NCBI GenBank assembly: GCA_016110215.1
Contig: JADWQD010000016.1
Location: 310,001-374,000, forward strand
Length of the DNA: 64,000 bases
Direction of reading: 5' to 3'
Origin: Capronia americana
Taxonomy: Eukaryota; Ascomycota; Eurotiomycetes; Chaetothyriales; Herpotrichiellaceae
The position numbers and the translations under genes were made by a program. Under the pieces are notes generated by a model. The model ran no database searches. It saw only the letters and a list, made by a program, of their open reading frames with translations, and was not told the DNA's origin. The stretch's first letter is position 1; each line of letters starts with the position of its first letter. Of the stretch, positions 10,993-22,297 are shown one piece after another.

Positions 10993-12113
10993 TCACTGCT
11001 CATCGACGACCCTGCTCACCCACTCGGCCACGCCCTTGCGGAACTCCTCGAACCGCTCGCTCATGACCCAATGCCCACAGTCCACGTCGAGCAGCTCGAA
11101 GCGCGGGAAAAAAGCCCCAATCACGGGCAAGGCCTCGTCGGCGACGTAGTGGCTCTTGGTGCCCCTCACGACCAAGGTCGGGCCCTTGTACTGGTGTGCT
11201 TGGGGATCCTTGAACGGGAAATCCGCCATGTTGGACAGGTTCTTCGCCAGCGTGGCGACGGGGATGCGGAAGCGCAGCCGCATCTGCGTCTCCTTCTCCG
11301 TCCCCGCCTCCGTGCCGTGAGATTGTTGTTCGTGGCTCCTGCTCGCGTGGCCGTGGCCGTGCACCTGCGTCCTGACCAGATTGGTGAGCAGAAACTGCCG
11401 GATCGCCAGGTCAGGCTCGTATTTCTGGAGGATGACGTCCGCGTCGGCCTGGCTCCGGACGGGCGGGCGGTGCTCCTCGATCTCGCGCATCGCGTGCACG
11501 TACTTGGCAAAGTTGCTCGTGAGCGCGGCGTCGACGGGCGCGTTGTCCACGGGCACGAGGGCCGAGTAGTCGGCCGGCCGGCGCAGGGCCATGGTCATGG
11601 CGACTTTGGCGCCCATCGAGTGCCCGATCAGCGTGGGGCGGGGGATCTGGTGCCGCTGCACAAAGTGTTCCACGTCGCGCGCCATGGCCGTGTACGTGTG
11701 CACGGGCGAGTGCGGGCTCGAGCCGTGGTTGCGCAGGTCGAGGTTGTACACCGGCCGGGAGAGGTCTTTGGCTAGGGTTCTGCCGGACACAAAAAAATGT
11801 ATCAGAGATCAAGGGCGTAGTGGTAGCTGGGGTGTGCATTTGAGGGTGAAATTTGGGGTGGGCTTGCTTACTTACTCATGGTGCGGTTGTTGCGCTGCGA
11901 CCCGAAGAGACCGTGCATGATGATGATCGGACCGGGACCCTTCATGCTGGTCTCCTCGGGAGGGTCGTGGCGTGAGAAGGCCAGCTCGACGACGTCGTCG
12001 CCGTGCGCCTTGTCATGGCGGACGAGGAGTGTGCGGGAGCTGGATAGCTGTCGGCGTCGAGGGAGCACGGGAATGGGCGGCACGACACGCTTGGGGAGAC
12101 GGGGTCCGCGCAT
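10993..12113 (-). CDS. ABHD11/Imo32-like alpha/beta hydrolase, probably mitochondrial
   Basis: A 342-aa serine hydrolase in two exons, 12113-11872 and 11779-10993. The donor used is the second of two overlapping GTAAG sites, which keeps the frame (MSK-TLAKDL). The oxyanion motif HGLFGS is at residues 67-72; the nucleophile is Ser135 in GHSMG; LDLRNHG and the C-terminal GHWVMSE (catalytic His) match the ABHD11 group. The first 32 residues are Arg-rich without acidic residues, as in a mitochondrial presequence. A His/Gly/Ser/Glu-rich insert before the lid region (about residue 230) is unusual. ABHD11 in animals protects the 2-oxoglutarate dehydrogenase complex; the fungal role is unclear. Family sure, substrate unknown. 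Confidence 0.88.
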
Positions 12114-12388
12114 TGCCCTTCCGGCGTGATGGCTAGGGATTGAGCAAAATTCACGGTTTGGACGACGGCGCGAGATCTGTGTGCTACTTGTGGGTAGCTG
12201 TTTCGTACAACTTATTGTAAAAAGGATGGTTGATGGAAGAGAAGTAGAGGGTATCTTTTAGAGAGTCCCGGAGGAAATAATGTACAGGTACTACAAAAAA
12301 AGCAGCGAAAGGCTGCGTGATGACGTCGGGGCCTTCAATCCAAGCCTTGCGATCCCGGAGCACGGCGCCCAGTCGGGGCCGCCCATTA

Positions 12389-14191
12389 CTACCCGGTACG
12401 GCGCCTGACAGATTCGCGCGTCTTCCCCTTGGCCCATTCTTCGTCCGCCTCGTCGTCGGCGAGCTCGTCCTCGATGTCCTGGGCGTCTCTTTCAAACGGG
12501 TTGAATTCCATGTCCAAGTCCGCTCCAAGCTCTCTCCGGTCGATTTCCAGCCTCCGGTCGCGGACCCGAGCCGCCTCCTCCGGGGTAAGTACCAGGTTGG
12601 TCAAGCCCAGCGCTTGTTGGACGTCACCCATGGTCAGACGTGCTTTCCGCCGTGCCTTTGCGCCGCCCTTTTCGACCTCGTCGCGCAATCGGTACCCATT
12701 CCTGTCGGTCATTAGTTCCAGGAATCTCTCTCGCACGCCCCTCAGTGCTGCAATGATCTCGTCGGCAATCAACTCCTTGAAAGCACGCATGCTGACGTTG
12801 GCGTTGTCTTTGGCTATGTATTCACTGCGTTCCCGTGACTCGGTGACGTGCTTCAGGATCTCCACCAGATTGGAGACCCCTGGCCGCCGTTCAGGGTCGA
12901 AGGAGATACCAGGTTCCGAATCGGTTACGGCGCCTCTGATTTTGGCATGGATCTCCTCGGGGCTGTCTGTGATGAGAACCCGAGATTTTGGATCCGGGTC
13001 GGATTTGGACATCTTCTGCTCGGGTCGCTTTAGGGACATGATTCTCTTTGCCGGAGCTAGCTCGGGTCAGCAAAGTTAGCGAGCAGGAACGGGTCAGGGA
13101 GATCTTACATATTACTGGCCATGGTAGCCGAAATACCGTCTGGTTGACGTGGGAGTTGAAGCCTCGAGCCAGCGTGCGCGTGAACTCGATATGCTGGAGT
13201 TGGTCTTCCCCAACGGGAACAATGGAGGGCCTGGTCAACGTCAACGAGTGCCACGTCTGATGGCAAGAAATCGGAACTCACTGGTAGAGGAGGATGTCAG
13301 CCGCTTGGAGCACAGGGTAGGAAAACAATCCAAGTTTGAGTTTCGCCGTTGCCTCGTCACTGTCGAGGTTGGCGTTCTCAGGCAAGTTCAATTTGCTCTG
13401 CACAGGCCGGTGTTAGTACCCCATACTCGATCGCTTCACGAGCGACGTTTGCACACCTTCCATTGAGTCATCCGAGACAGATATCCGGTAGATGCGATAG
13501 TGCTCAAGATCCACATCAACGACGTATGTTGCGGAACCTGCCATTTCGTGTGAGCCACGTACACCGTGAACCAGATAAACAACGCACTCACATCGGATTG
13601 GAAGAACAGGGTCGTGTTCGTGTTATTGTTCAAGCCAAGGGCCAGGAGAGATGCATAAGACTCCTCCCTCAGACGAGAGCGCTCCGAGCCTGGAACATCC
13701 GAGGTCAAAGCATGCAAGTCCACGACCGCGAAGTATTGCTGGTAGTGGTGGTCCAGAGAAAACTTGGGGTTGGTTGCTTGATCGTGGAGCTGTTTCCATT
13801 GCCGCAAGGCGCCGAGATAGTTTCCTAAGTGCGGTACCCCCGTGGGCTGAATCCCGGAAAAGGATCGCCTTATTGTCGACGACGGCGACACTCGTGCCCA
13901 TTGGGTGTCTAGAGAATTATCGGGCTCGGCCTCAGCCTCGATCTCCCCATCAGAAGCGTTTTGGTCGTCTCGTGCCGGCGACTGAGACTGCTTCGCATAG
14001 TCCAACGGCAACCTCTTGAAATTTCTAGGCCCGAGGATGCGGCTGTTGTTGCGAGATTGACCCCTGCAGGGCTTGCACGTCCTTGTCGACAAAGGTCGGA
14101 GGCTGGGTGGCATTTCATTCAGCAAAGGAGTGTACGCGCACCCAAAGTACGCCAATGACGGGCGGCTGATAGAATTGATGGTCGAGGTCAC
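12389..14191 (-). CDS. MSW1: Mitochondrial tryptophanyl-tRNA synthetase (four exons, 546 aa)
   Basis: Charges mitochondrial tRNA-Trp. Exons are 14191-13457, 13397-13282, 13230-13109 and 13056-12389. The class I signatures are PTGVPHLGNYLGA (HIGH region) and KMSKSDPD (KMSKS loop). The joins restore the core (LLYQPSIVPVGEDQLQHIEF; VISPAKRIMSLKRP). It is of the bacterial type, which in fungi is the mitochondrial enzyme. About 100 residues precede the catalytic core and include Arg/Ser-rich stretches, consistent with a transit peptide; a second Met at residue 26 is an alternative start. The C-terminus adds an acidic then basic tail of about 30 residues (Asp/Glu-rich, then KGKTRESVRRR) not needed for catalysis. 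Confidence 0.95.
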
Positions 14192-14403
14192 GGAGGCGAT
14201 GTTGCTGAAGGAAGTTTGAGAGGAATGAGAAATACGAAATACAGGCCAAGACCGACGTTACAGCGGCATCGCCGTAATATTACCGTCACGAACACGTGCA
14301 GTACGGGGCACCTCGTCCCACCTGTAATCACTCTCTACTCACTTGACCGTGCTTGCTCACTGTCGTGCCATCACTCTACTGTCTGTCCACCTCCTCCTCT
14401 CCT

Positions 14404-16703
14404 CTATACCTTGGCCCATCTCCGCTTGATCAGGTCAGCCGCTTTCTCGCCAATGCCGTATCTGCTACGTGTCAGCTCCAATCCAAGGCGATCCGGAGTC
14501 GACATCCTTACGCTGGCATTTGGGTGTGGCCGCCATGCAATGTAGGCATGATGCTCGTGTCGGCCACGCTGAGGCCCTTGACGCCACGGACCAGAAGCTG
14601 CTCATCCAGCACTGCCATCTTGTCGTCCGCTCGCCCCATCTTGCAAGTACCCGCGGCATGGTAGCAGGTGGTGGCCTCCTGCTTGACGTGAGGGATCCAG
14701 TCTTCGCGTTTTGTGTAAGCATGGTGCGTCAAATCTGTACCTTGGTCAGTGTGGTGCTCTGATTCTCTCGCCTTCTCGTCATACCCGATGGCCATGATCC
14801 TTTCACAATCTCTTCCCCGGCGATTTTATTCAGGTTCATGGCGATCTCGTTTCCAAGCCTGCAACCCTCTGTGAGGACCACCAGGTCGAGCGGGTCGGAG
14901 AGGTAATTGCAGTCCACAACAGGGTTCTCAAGCGGATCTGTGGATTTCAACGTGACGGTGCCTTTGGAGCGCGGTGAAAAAAGCTCTGTGATTATTGCAA
15001 AGGCATGCTTTTTGTCTGCAGGGAGCTCGTCAACTTGTGACACTGGCATGTCACTGCGCGGACACTCACCGATGGGATATTTGTCGTATTGCTTCGGCCC
15101 ACCATACAGCTTGTCAAAGTCAGCAGGCCACTTTGCCTTGGGGCGACGGCATTCGACGACCTACCTCGGTGGTGAAAAACTCGACATTCGGCTGTTTGGG
15201 GGTCAAGCCCATGGGATCACGGCCGACTTCCCTCTTGGCTTCCCGCCACAATGGGTCATCCTTCAGACGCTCATCGAGTCTCGCAAATGCCATTGCGCCG
15301 AAGGGAAACGTGGAGAGAATGCCTTCCTTCTTCTCCTTGTACAGCATATAAGCTGCCATTGCGCCGTCGCCATGGTACCTGCAATACGGTCAGAAGAGTC
15401 TCTGCAGACAACGGAGCTTTTGTACACAAGATGGTCGTTTGTCAAGCCTTCCTTGGTCACCTCATAGAATGCGAAGACAATCTGCGCCAAGTCAGCGGAT
15501 GGAAGCTGTCTACGGCTGAAAGTCGCTCACCAGATGGTCCAGTAAGTTCTTGCCTACTCCCGGGGAATCCACAAGACAATCAATGCCTAACTGTTCCAGC
15601 TCTGCTTTCGGACCAATTCCCGAACGGAGGAGGACAGCAGGAGAGCAATATGCGCCTTGAGAAGTTAGTCACGTCCAGCGAAAGGACGGCCGGCTGAAGC
15701 GTTTACCTCCCGAGACAATTATCTCCTTCCTGGCCTTTACTGTCCTCTTCGCGCCGGTCTTGTCGACAAGCACCACACTGGTGGCCTGTAACTGGCCATT
15801 TCTCTCTTCAAAGTTGATCTTGTCGACAACAGTCTCCACAGCCAGATCGATGTTATTTTTATGGTAGTCATTTGTCACGAAATCGGCTCCGGTGGTTCTG
15901 ATGCCTTTGTGGACTTCGCAAAGAGTTAGTGCAACTCCTCCAACAACTTGTTGCATAAAGCATACCGGTGCGAACAGCATGTCCACTGCCATGGGAGGTC
16001 TCGCCATTGCTAAACATGTCAGGCACTAAGGGAAGACCTTTATCTTCCATACTCTTCAACAGCATTTCCGAAATGGGTGCAAGGTCGTGCGGCTCGGTGT
16101 GCAGTGGCCCATCATAGCCGTGTGCCTTCTCGTCTGCTTTGAACCATGGCTTGGTATGGAATGTCTCTGCCTGTCTATCGTCAGCCGGCGACAACGATTT
16201 TTGAGTCGATGCTGCAGACCTTGCGCATGTACTCGAAGAATTCTTCGCCAGACCATCCTGGAAGACTGAATAAGTGAGCAAGGATGCCGCCGGGAAGAAG
16301 GACGATTCTTACTTCCAGTCGTCATAGTCCTGCTTGCTGCCCCGAACGCACAACGTCCCGTTGACGCCACTGGACCCGCCCAGGAACTTCCCTCGACTGA
16401 GCTTCACTTGTCTACCGTCGATACCTTTCATAGGCGGAGTGACGAGATTCCAGTCTAATTCGGAGTCAAAGTTCTTCGACCAACCACCAACCATGTGGAC
16501 ATTCTCGAGATCCTTATTGTGAGGACCTGCCTCGACAAGAAGAATCCGAGAATTGTCCTCTTCAGCAAGCCTGCCCGCCACAACACAGCCTGCTGTGCCT
16601 CCGCCACTGTGATGGCTCAGTATTGGCGAAGAAGAGGCTGTCAGGCAACCTACCAGACTATGAAATCGTAAGCGTCCTGTTCGAGTATCCGACCGGGTGA
16701 CAT
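14404..16703 (-). CDS. GMC-family FAD oxidoreductase (12 exons, 588 aa)
   Basis: Flavoenzyme of the glucose-methanol-choline family. Exons: 16703-16654, 16606-16313, 16265-16220, 16170-15966, 15913-15707, 15655-15531, 15481-15426, 15378-15165, 15109-15070, 15033-14785, 14734-14512, 14461-14404. All phases agree, giving 588 residues, a normal length. The FAD-binding Rossmann motif is CGGGTAGCVVAGRLAE near residue 16; the GMC signature is GKFLGGSSGVNG; the C-terminal half has CYHAAGTCKMG and HGGHTQMPAYGIGEKAADLI, placing the usual catalytic His residues. There is no signal peptide, so it is probably cytosolic or peroxisomal. The substrate (alcohol, choline or aryl alcohol) cannot be told. Twelve exons is the highest count in the window. 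Confidence 0.92.
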
Positions 16704-16781
16704 GATTGCGAGCTTGATCCAAGTTAAGTCAATCGAGGGAAAGAATATGGTAGACCAAGGTCTGATGTCTACATGCTATGC

Positions 16782-16788
16782 CTTTATA
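16782..16788 (-). promoter_or_regulatory. TATA box of the GMC oxidoreductase gene
   Basis: On the minus strand this reads TATAAAG, about 80 nt upstream of the GMC start codon at 16703. It is a good TATA match and fits a regulated gene. A CT microsatellite follows at about 16806-16820. Confidence 0.45.
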
Positions 16789-18672
16789 CAATGGCGGAAT
16801 GGCGCCTCTCTCTCTCTCTAGGATCCTTGTCGCCGCTATGGGATTACCCCACGCAACTCCGATCCCACGTAAAACGGTTGACTGGTTGGTTCGAGGCCGC
16901 CCACCTTGATCGTATATGCTGAGTCGACCACAGTGCAGGTCTCATTGGACGAAGCGGACGGCCACCCCGCAAAATCGAACGCCTACTCCGGGGCCCCCAG
17001 CAGAGTGGAGCTGGTATCGCGGAACAATTCCCTCTCTGAACAGCGTCTCGCGACGTATTGGTTTCACATGATCAAGGTAGTGTCCGCTTGCAACGCGAGA
17101 GATATACAGTGGTAGCGCTGATGTCCTGCCTGTTGTTGGGGTGCCTGTTGATCCCGTTCATGATATTGGAATCATAGGCCCAATCAGGAGTATGCCAACA
17201 GGATCTGCCGACCGCTGTGGTTGCTGCTTAGGGTAGTCAAGGTGGCCAATGACCGGCGCCTCGCCGGCCTGTGGAGTCAAGATTCTCGTTATATCAGACC
17301 AGACCATCGAATGAGAGGTCGAGCTTGCTATTACAATACCACAGCTGACGCAATTGCCGACCAGGCTATACAGTCAGCGCAGTCATGCATTGCTACACAA
17401 TGATAGAGGAGCGCCCAAGGGGATTACAGATTCTCGTGCGACGCTTGAAGGACCGGGAACGGTAAAAGCACTTGGCGCGAGTCGCCGAGAGAAGAAGAGC
17501 ACAAACTGGCTTTTACTCTTTAAGGGGTATATACAGCTTCGGGCACCGGAACACCTTTTTTTCGCTGCTGCTCCCATTTGACGCTGTCAACGTACAGTCC
17601 GACTAAAAGCGGAAAGCGACAACGATCCCCGTCCTCCCTGTCGAGCGTCGTACTGTGGTCATACGCGAAAGTGCCGTCCCTATCTGTATCAACAATAGTG
17701 ACCAGAAAGGCTGCGGTCGACTCGACCGACACGTGTAAGGCTACAATATCTAGCAGAATCATGACATACGCGTTTTCATGCCCTTCGACCCGGCGCTTCG
17801 CCGGTTTCCCGCTGTGTCCGAACACCGCGGAGAAGAGCAGCATCGCAAGATAAGACTGCTGAAACGACCATGCGTTGCTGATGTGAGGAGTCCAACGACC
17901 AGGACAAGGGGAAAGGGAATCCAACAAGCTCGACAGAACAGAATAGACACCGACATGATGAAGCCATCAGCTTCAAGTTCAGCCTCTCCTCGAATACTAC
18001 CGCTGATACCATCATCATTACGTGTCATTATCATGGCGGTGGATTGTGCTCTCTGACCATATGAGACCTAGGATGATGAACTCCGGCCCCTATTGCCTTC
18101 ATATCCTCCGGTGGGACGAACAGAAAGAGAACGCGCAGGCTTTTCTACGAATCCGAGTCCGATCTTTGGACCCGGACGCCCCTGTCTCCAACGCCATGGC
18201 AGGGAGTTCCATATCTGTCCGATCGGCATCAGCCATCACACACGCGCCTGGACCGGTCAGACGTGCTTTTCATGGCTACACCATACGGACGGCACAAAAT
18301 TTGTAGGAGGCGTTCAGAATGAAGTGCCCGCCCCATGCCAGCTTGATTTCTGCGCTGAAGCAACCGTCTACGGAGGAGAGTCATTCACAGCCTGTTCTGA
18401 CCAGGGAAGTGTGGCCTTTGCATCGACTCGACGAGACTGACCTTCGACTCTGGAGCTGAATGTGATGGCGGTCATGATGATTGCAATACGTGAGTGTCCC
18501 GGGCTGGATGTACGTGGGCCTTAAGAGCGAGTAGGCGATTGATCTGGACCTGATCCTACTCGCACAGGTATATGATAGAGGAAGCGCAAGTGTAAGTGTA
18601 AGTGCCGTCTGTCCGGGGTCTGTATGTATATGTACAGTATGTACAGTATTCTTCGTACCGATGAGAAGATGT

Positions 18673-18728
18673 CCAAGGACAGCAAATACCCAAGAACAGT
18701 ATATACCCAAGGACAGCATATACCCAAG
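18673..18728. repeat. 17-bp minisatellite, about 3.3 copies
   Basis: Three consecutive 17-nt units starting at 18673, 18690 and 18707 share the consensus CCAAGRACAGYAWATAC, followed by a partial CCAAG. The second and third copies differ by only two bases. It lies in the gene-poor stretch among TATATACC-like sequence. Confidence 0.85.
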
Positions 18729-19395
18729 TTCCTTTAGATACCTAGATATACAGTAAACTACCGAGTGGCGAGCCAGTGCTGTACATCTACAACTACCTAG
18801 TATACAATGCTATACCGAGTGACATGCCCTACTACTCCGCACGTATGCCCTACCACTACACCGTGCCATGCTCTGCACCGTTATGGCTCATCCAGTCTAG
18901 TTAAGTGTATGACTCGGGAAGACGAGCCATCTACCTCGTACAGTAACGTGATTTCTCGAGAGACTGACTACATGTGGCCCGCGATTCTCGAAAAGGCCAT
19001 TTACTGTGTGCCAGGTAGTGTCTGCCTGTCTCTGCCTCCCTTCTTTCCCCTACATAGCTGTCGGGTTCTCTCCTCTCTCTGCTCCCCTTCTCGTCTGCTC
19101 TTGCATGGCACTCGTATTCATCACTGTATGATGTAGTGCGTGGCTGTATATTCCATTCATACTCCATATACAGTTGTGGTACGTAGTATACAGAGTGTCA
19201 ATCGGATGAAGTGCCCTCGGGATTCTATTCCATTCCAGTCTCTCTCGTCCCACCCAATCTCATCAGCTGCAAGGCCAACCAATTTTCCGCCCTCGCCTCA
19301 ATATGAGAGGCGTGAGGGAGGGACGGCATATTCCGCCCCGCGCCTCTACGCCTCCATGCACTTTCAATGCCTTGCGTAAATCTTACGCATACGCT

Positions 19396-20794
19396 TTAAA
19401 AGTGGGCAACGAGCTTGGGATCATTCGGGTCCTTCTCTCTAGCCTTTTCCCGGACTTCACTCATCCCAACACCCTCCCGCCTATGGTGCTGCCGTTCCAT
19501 CAAGCCCAACAAGTCTCGCTTGGCGGCCACGTGCTTGTTGAAACCGAAGAGCCGTAGCTTGTCGTCGAGCTCCTTTTCGAGGTTCGAAAAGTCGGTGTCC
19601 ATTTTCGACGCCACATCTAAAACGCGAGTCCAGGTCAGCATATGCCGTCCAGGCAAACAGAGGAGCGGGAAGGCGCGAGAACGTGAGACGTGAGACGAGA
19701 GACGAATAAACAAGACATAGAAATACCTGTGGATTCCCACCCCCACACATTCGCCTTCATGCCCACGCCGTAGAACTGCCAGCGTCGCACAAAGGCCAGC
19801 CACGTCTCCACCACCTCGGGGGCCCCGTCGTAGACCGTAATCAACCTTTTCATCGTGATCCTTTCGAAGTTCTCCTGCGACTTCTTATGGACGAAATTAC
19901 TTTTCAGGACGGTCCAGCGTTCGGTCTTTTTGGGAAGAGGCGCGGGACCTGTACAGGGGAGGGATAAGTAATACGCGGCGCGGACGCAGAAGTCGGCGAA
20001 GAACTCGAGGTTCCGGGTGGAAAAGGAGCGGAGTTGTAGCTGCGCGACGGGGATGCCGTGGGTCAAGGGGTGGTAGAGAGGGGTGCGGTACGCGGCGAGG
20101 ACGTTGGGGGGGACATTCGGCTTTGTGTTCTCGTCGAGGACGGGGGCCGAAGGGGTGATATCTGTCGAGGACGCGAGGGGAGAAGACTTCGAGAATTGAC
20201 GGGACGGAGAGGCAGAGGCGTCTGCTGGGCCTGACGAGGTGTTGGCTCGCGTGGGCGATGCCGACGCCGACGCCTGCCGTAATGCTTGAGCTTGAGCCTC
20301 TGACACAATATCTGGCTTTACTTTCTCCGTGTGTACCGAGCTAGCTGTGTGCTTTGGCTTGCCGGCGCCGCGTTCATGCTCCCTCGCGTCTTCTTGCTCT
20401 GCAAACTTTTCAAGATTGATGGGTTCCGAAATTGTTATCGACCCAGGCTCTGGCATGGGAAAACCGGCCGTGATATCGATCGGACCCGTCTGCGCATCTA
20501 CAGGCTTGTTCTTGTCATCCTTTTCCTGACGTGACCTGGTGGTCGAGAATGGCCGTGTCGATGTCGTCCTAACATTCTGAGATGGGCTGGCAAAGCGAGG
20601 TCGGAGGCCGACGGTAGAGCTCTGAACACGGAGTCATGATTAGCCAGGAACCCCCAGAAGAAGACCATGACTGGGTGTGACGTCTGCTGAGTCGCGTATT
20701 GCTCGCGATGGCGGTGTGTGAGAGAGTCATTCGTTCATACCTTCTGCGGCCGACATGCTTCAATCGCTACGCGCAGACATCGAGGAGCCGACAT
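19396..20794 (-). CDS. RSM10: Mitochondrial ribosomal protein uS10m (three exons, 389 aa)
   Basis: Small-subunit protein of the mitoribosome. Exons are 20794-20741, 20621-19727 and 19616-19396. The S10 fold lies near residues 185-295: PLYHPLTHGIPVAQLQLRSF, then LPKKTERWTVLKSNFVHKKS and FERITMKRLITVYDG. The 18-codon first exon joined to exon 2 gives an Arg-rich, acid-poor N-terminus ending in RPFSTTRSR, a classic fungal presequence with a likely cleavage site. An Ala/Ser/Pro-rich linker precedes the S10 domain, and a helical C-terminal extension after it holds many charged residues. Both extensions are usual in fungal mitoribosomal proteins. The first exon is inferred from frame and splice sites; an internal Met at 20456 would give a shorter form without the presequence. 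Confidence 0.92.
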
Positions 20795-21127
20795 ATTTTC
20801 GTCCAGGGAGTGTGGACAGCGAATCTGGCGACGCAGCGGCACCTGCTTGGTCGGAGCTGCACTTGCCCAGGCTAGCAGCTTGAGGCTCACAAACCACAGC
20901 GGTACAAGTGTCTGGAGTGCAGCGTTGCCAAACCGAAAAGGTGCGCGAAGGTTCAATTCAATGGCTGCGAGGTGGAAATCGCCGAAGATGAGCCGAAGCC
21001 TCACGAGTCTTTCATGCGCCTCTCACTGTGTTGCTCTACGTTACGATCACTCTCTAGCCATCTCAACGTCTAGGTATTCCCGTATGTAGTGCTTTGACGC
21101 TGATGATCTCTCTCCGCCCCCAGACCC
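20795..21127. other. RSM10 promoter and DyP 3' flank
   Basis: 333 nt upstream of RSM10 and downstream of the peroxidase gene. Open frames here are shadows without family resemblance. Confidence 0.5.
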
Positions 21128-22297
21128 TCAGTCATCCCCCAACCCAGCCAGCACAGTCGCACTCGGCACGAAGAAGGTCGTCCCCGTCAAGGCCCGCGAG
21201 TAGTCCAAGATGCGATCATGCAGCCCCGGCGGACTGCCCACGAACATCCTCTCCAACATCTGCTCGACGACCCACAGCTTCCGCGAATACCCGATGAAGT
21301 ACGTCCCGAACTCGCCCTGCCCGGGATTCCCAAACGGCATGTTATCCCTGAGGATGGAGAGCTCCGCCCCGCTGTGCGGATCCTCAATCGTAGCGAGCTG
21401 CTTGTGCGGCTTCTGCTTGTCGTCGTCCTGGTCGGCCAACTCGACGTTGTCAAACTTCCGCCGCCCAATGACCGCCTCCTGCTGTTCTGTCGATAGCCCC
21501 TTCCAGGCCGCAAGGTCGTGCACGTACTTCTGAATGACCACGTAGCTTCCGCCCGCCGAGTTGGAGTCGTCCGCATCTGTGATCAGCACGGAGTCGTTGA
21601 CCGCGGGGCCCACGGGGTTCGCCGTGCCGTCGACGAAGCCCAGCAGGTCGCGCACGTCGAAGTACCGGAACCCGACGGTCGAGTCGACGACTTTGACGCT
21701 ATCGCCCAGTAAGTCCATGAGTTGGCGCTCGAATTCGAAGCAGAGGTCTCTCCGTTGGGCGCGGATGTGGAAGAGCAGATCGCCCGGCGTCGATACCGCC
21801 GTGTGGACTTTCCCTTCGATCTTGGGGAACGGGTGGAGCTCCGCCGGCCGGGGCACGTCGGGGAGTAGACGGTCCCAGATATCACTGCCAATGCCGACGG
21901 TGCAGGCAAACGAGGCGTCGAGATCGCGGATCGACACGTTCTTGCTTAGATCGTCGACGCTGGCGAGAGCCGAGCGCGCCGTCTTGATGGCCGCGGGCTG
22001 TTCCGTGACCGTTAGGACGAGAAACGTAGCTGACTGCGTGAGCGGTGCGTCGACCCGTTGGGACTCGATAGGCGTCCGTCGACTCATGGTTCTTCGGCCG
22101 CTCGTAAGTCCCGCAACCTGTGCTTGATCCAGTAGTGACTGAGAGAACGGTCTGCGGCCGCTCTGTGTTGACATGGGACGCCGTGTTGTGCATCCACGCC
22201 TCGAGGTTGCTCGCTTCGCGTCCGCGATCCAAGGTCGGAATATCGACCGAATAAGGGAACCACTGCAGACCGCCCGACTGATCTTGTTCGTATTCAT
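21128..22297 (-). CDS. DyP-type (YfeX-like) heme peroxidase with N-terminal extension
   Basis: Single exon, 389 aa. Dye-decolourising peroxidases use H2O2 to oxidise dyes, phenols or porphyrins. The distal Asp is D223 in GFVDGTANP, the proximal heme ligand is most likely H298 (KPHKQ), and R317 in ILRDNMPFG is the distal Arg. The family core begins at about residue 82 (VDAPLTQSATFLVLTV) and resembles bacterial YfeX more than secreted basidiomycete DyPs. There is no signal peptide. The first 75 residues are rich in Arg and Ser with a short hydrophobic patch (SGSLIRSIF), like a mitochondrial presequence. Met42 (22174) and Met71 (22087) are alternative starts that would give a cytosolic form. Confidence 0.9.
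   Translation of the reverse strand: MNTNKISRAVCSGSLIRSIFRPWIADAKRATSRRGCTTRRPMSTQSGRRPFSQSLLDQAQVAGLTSGRRTMSRRTPIESQRVDAPLTQSATFLVLTVTEQPAAIKTARSALASVDDLSKNVSIRDLDASFACTVGIGSDIWDRLLPDVPRPAELHPFPKIEGKVHTAVSTPGDLLFHIRAQRRDLCFEFERQLMDLLGDSVKVVDSTVGFRYFDVRDLLGFVDGTANPVGPAVNDSVLITDADDSNSAGGSYVVIQKYVHDLAAWKGLSTEQQEAVIGRRKFDNVELADQDDDKQKPHKQLATIEDPHSGAELSILRDNMPFGNPGQGEFGTYFIGYSRKLWVVEQMLERMFVGSPPGLHDRILDYSRALTGTTFFVPSATVLAGLGDD

Larger units (their letters stand above)
16704..19395. other. Gene-poor 2.7-kb stretch
   Basis: The longest stretch without a firm gene. Apart from the GMC promoter (16.7-16.9 kb) I find no recognisable family. On the minus strand, 17520-18034 has overlapping open frames with a hydrophobic segment (MSVSILFC..FPLVLVVGLL) and a soluble part (YVMILLDIVALHVSVE). 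They could be a small membrane protein or the remains of one, but no splice solution is secure. From 18.5 to 19.2 kb the sequence is rich in GTA/TAC words and contains a 17-bp minisatellite. Confidence 0.5.

Noticed and set aside
11071..11775. A 234-codon plus-strand frame over the ABHD11-like gene
   Set aside because: Opposite strand of a conserved hydrolase; Val/Arg/His-rich, no motif.
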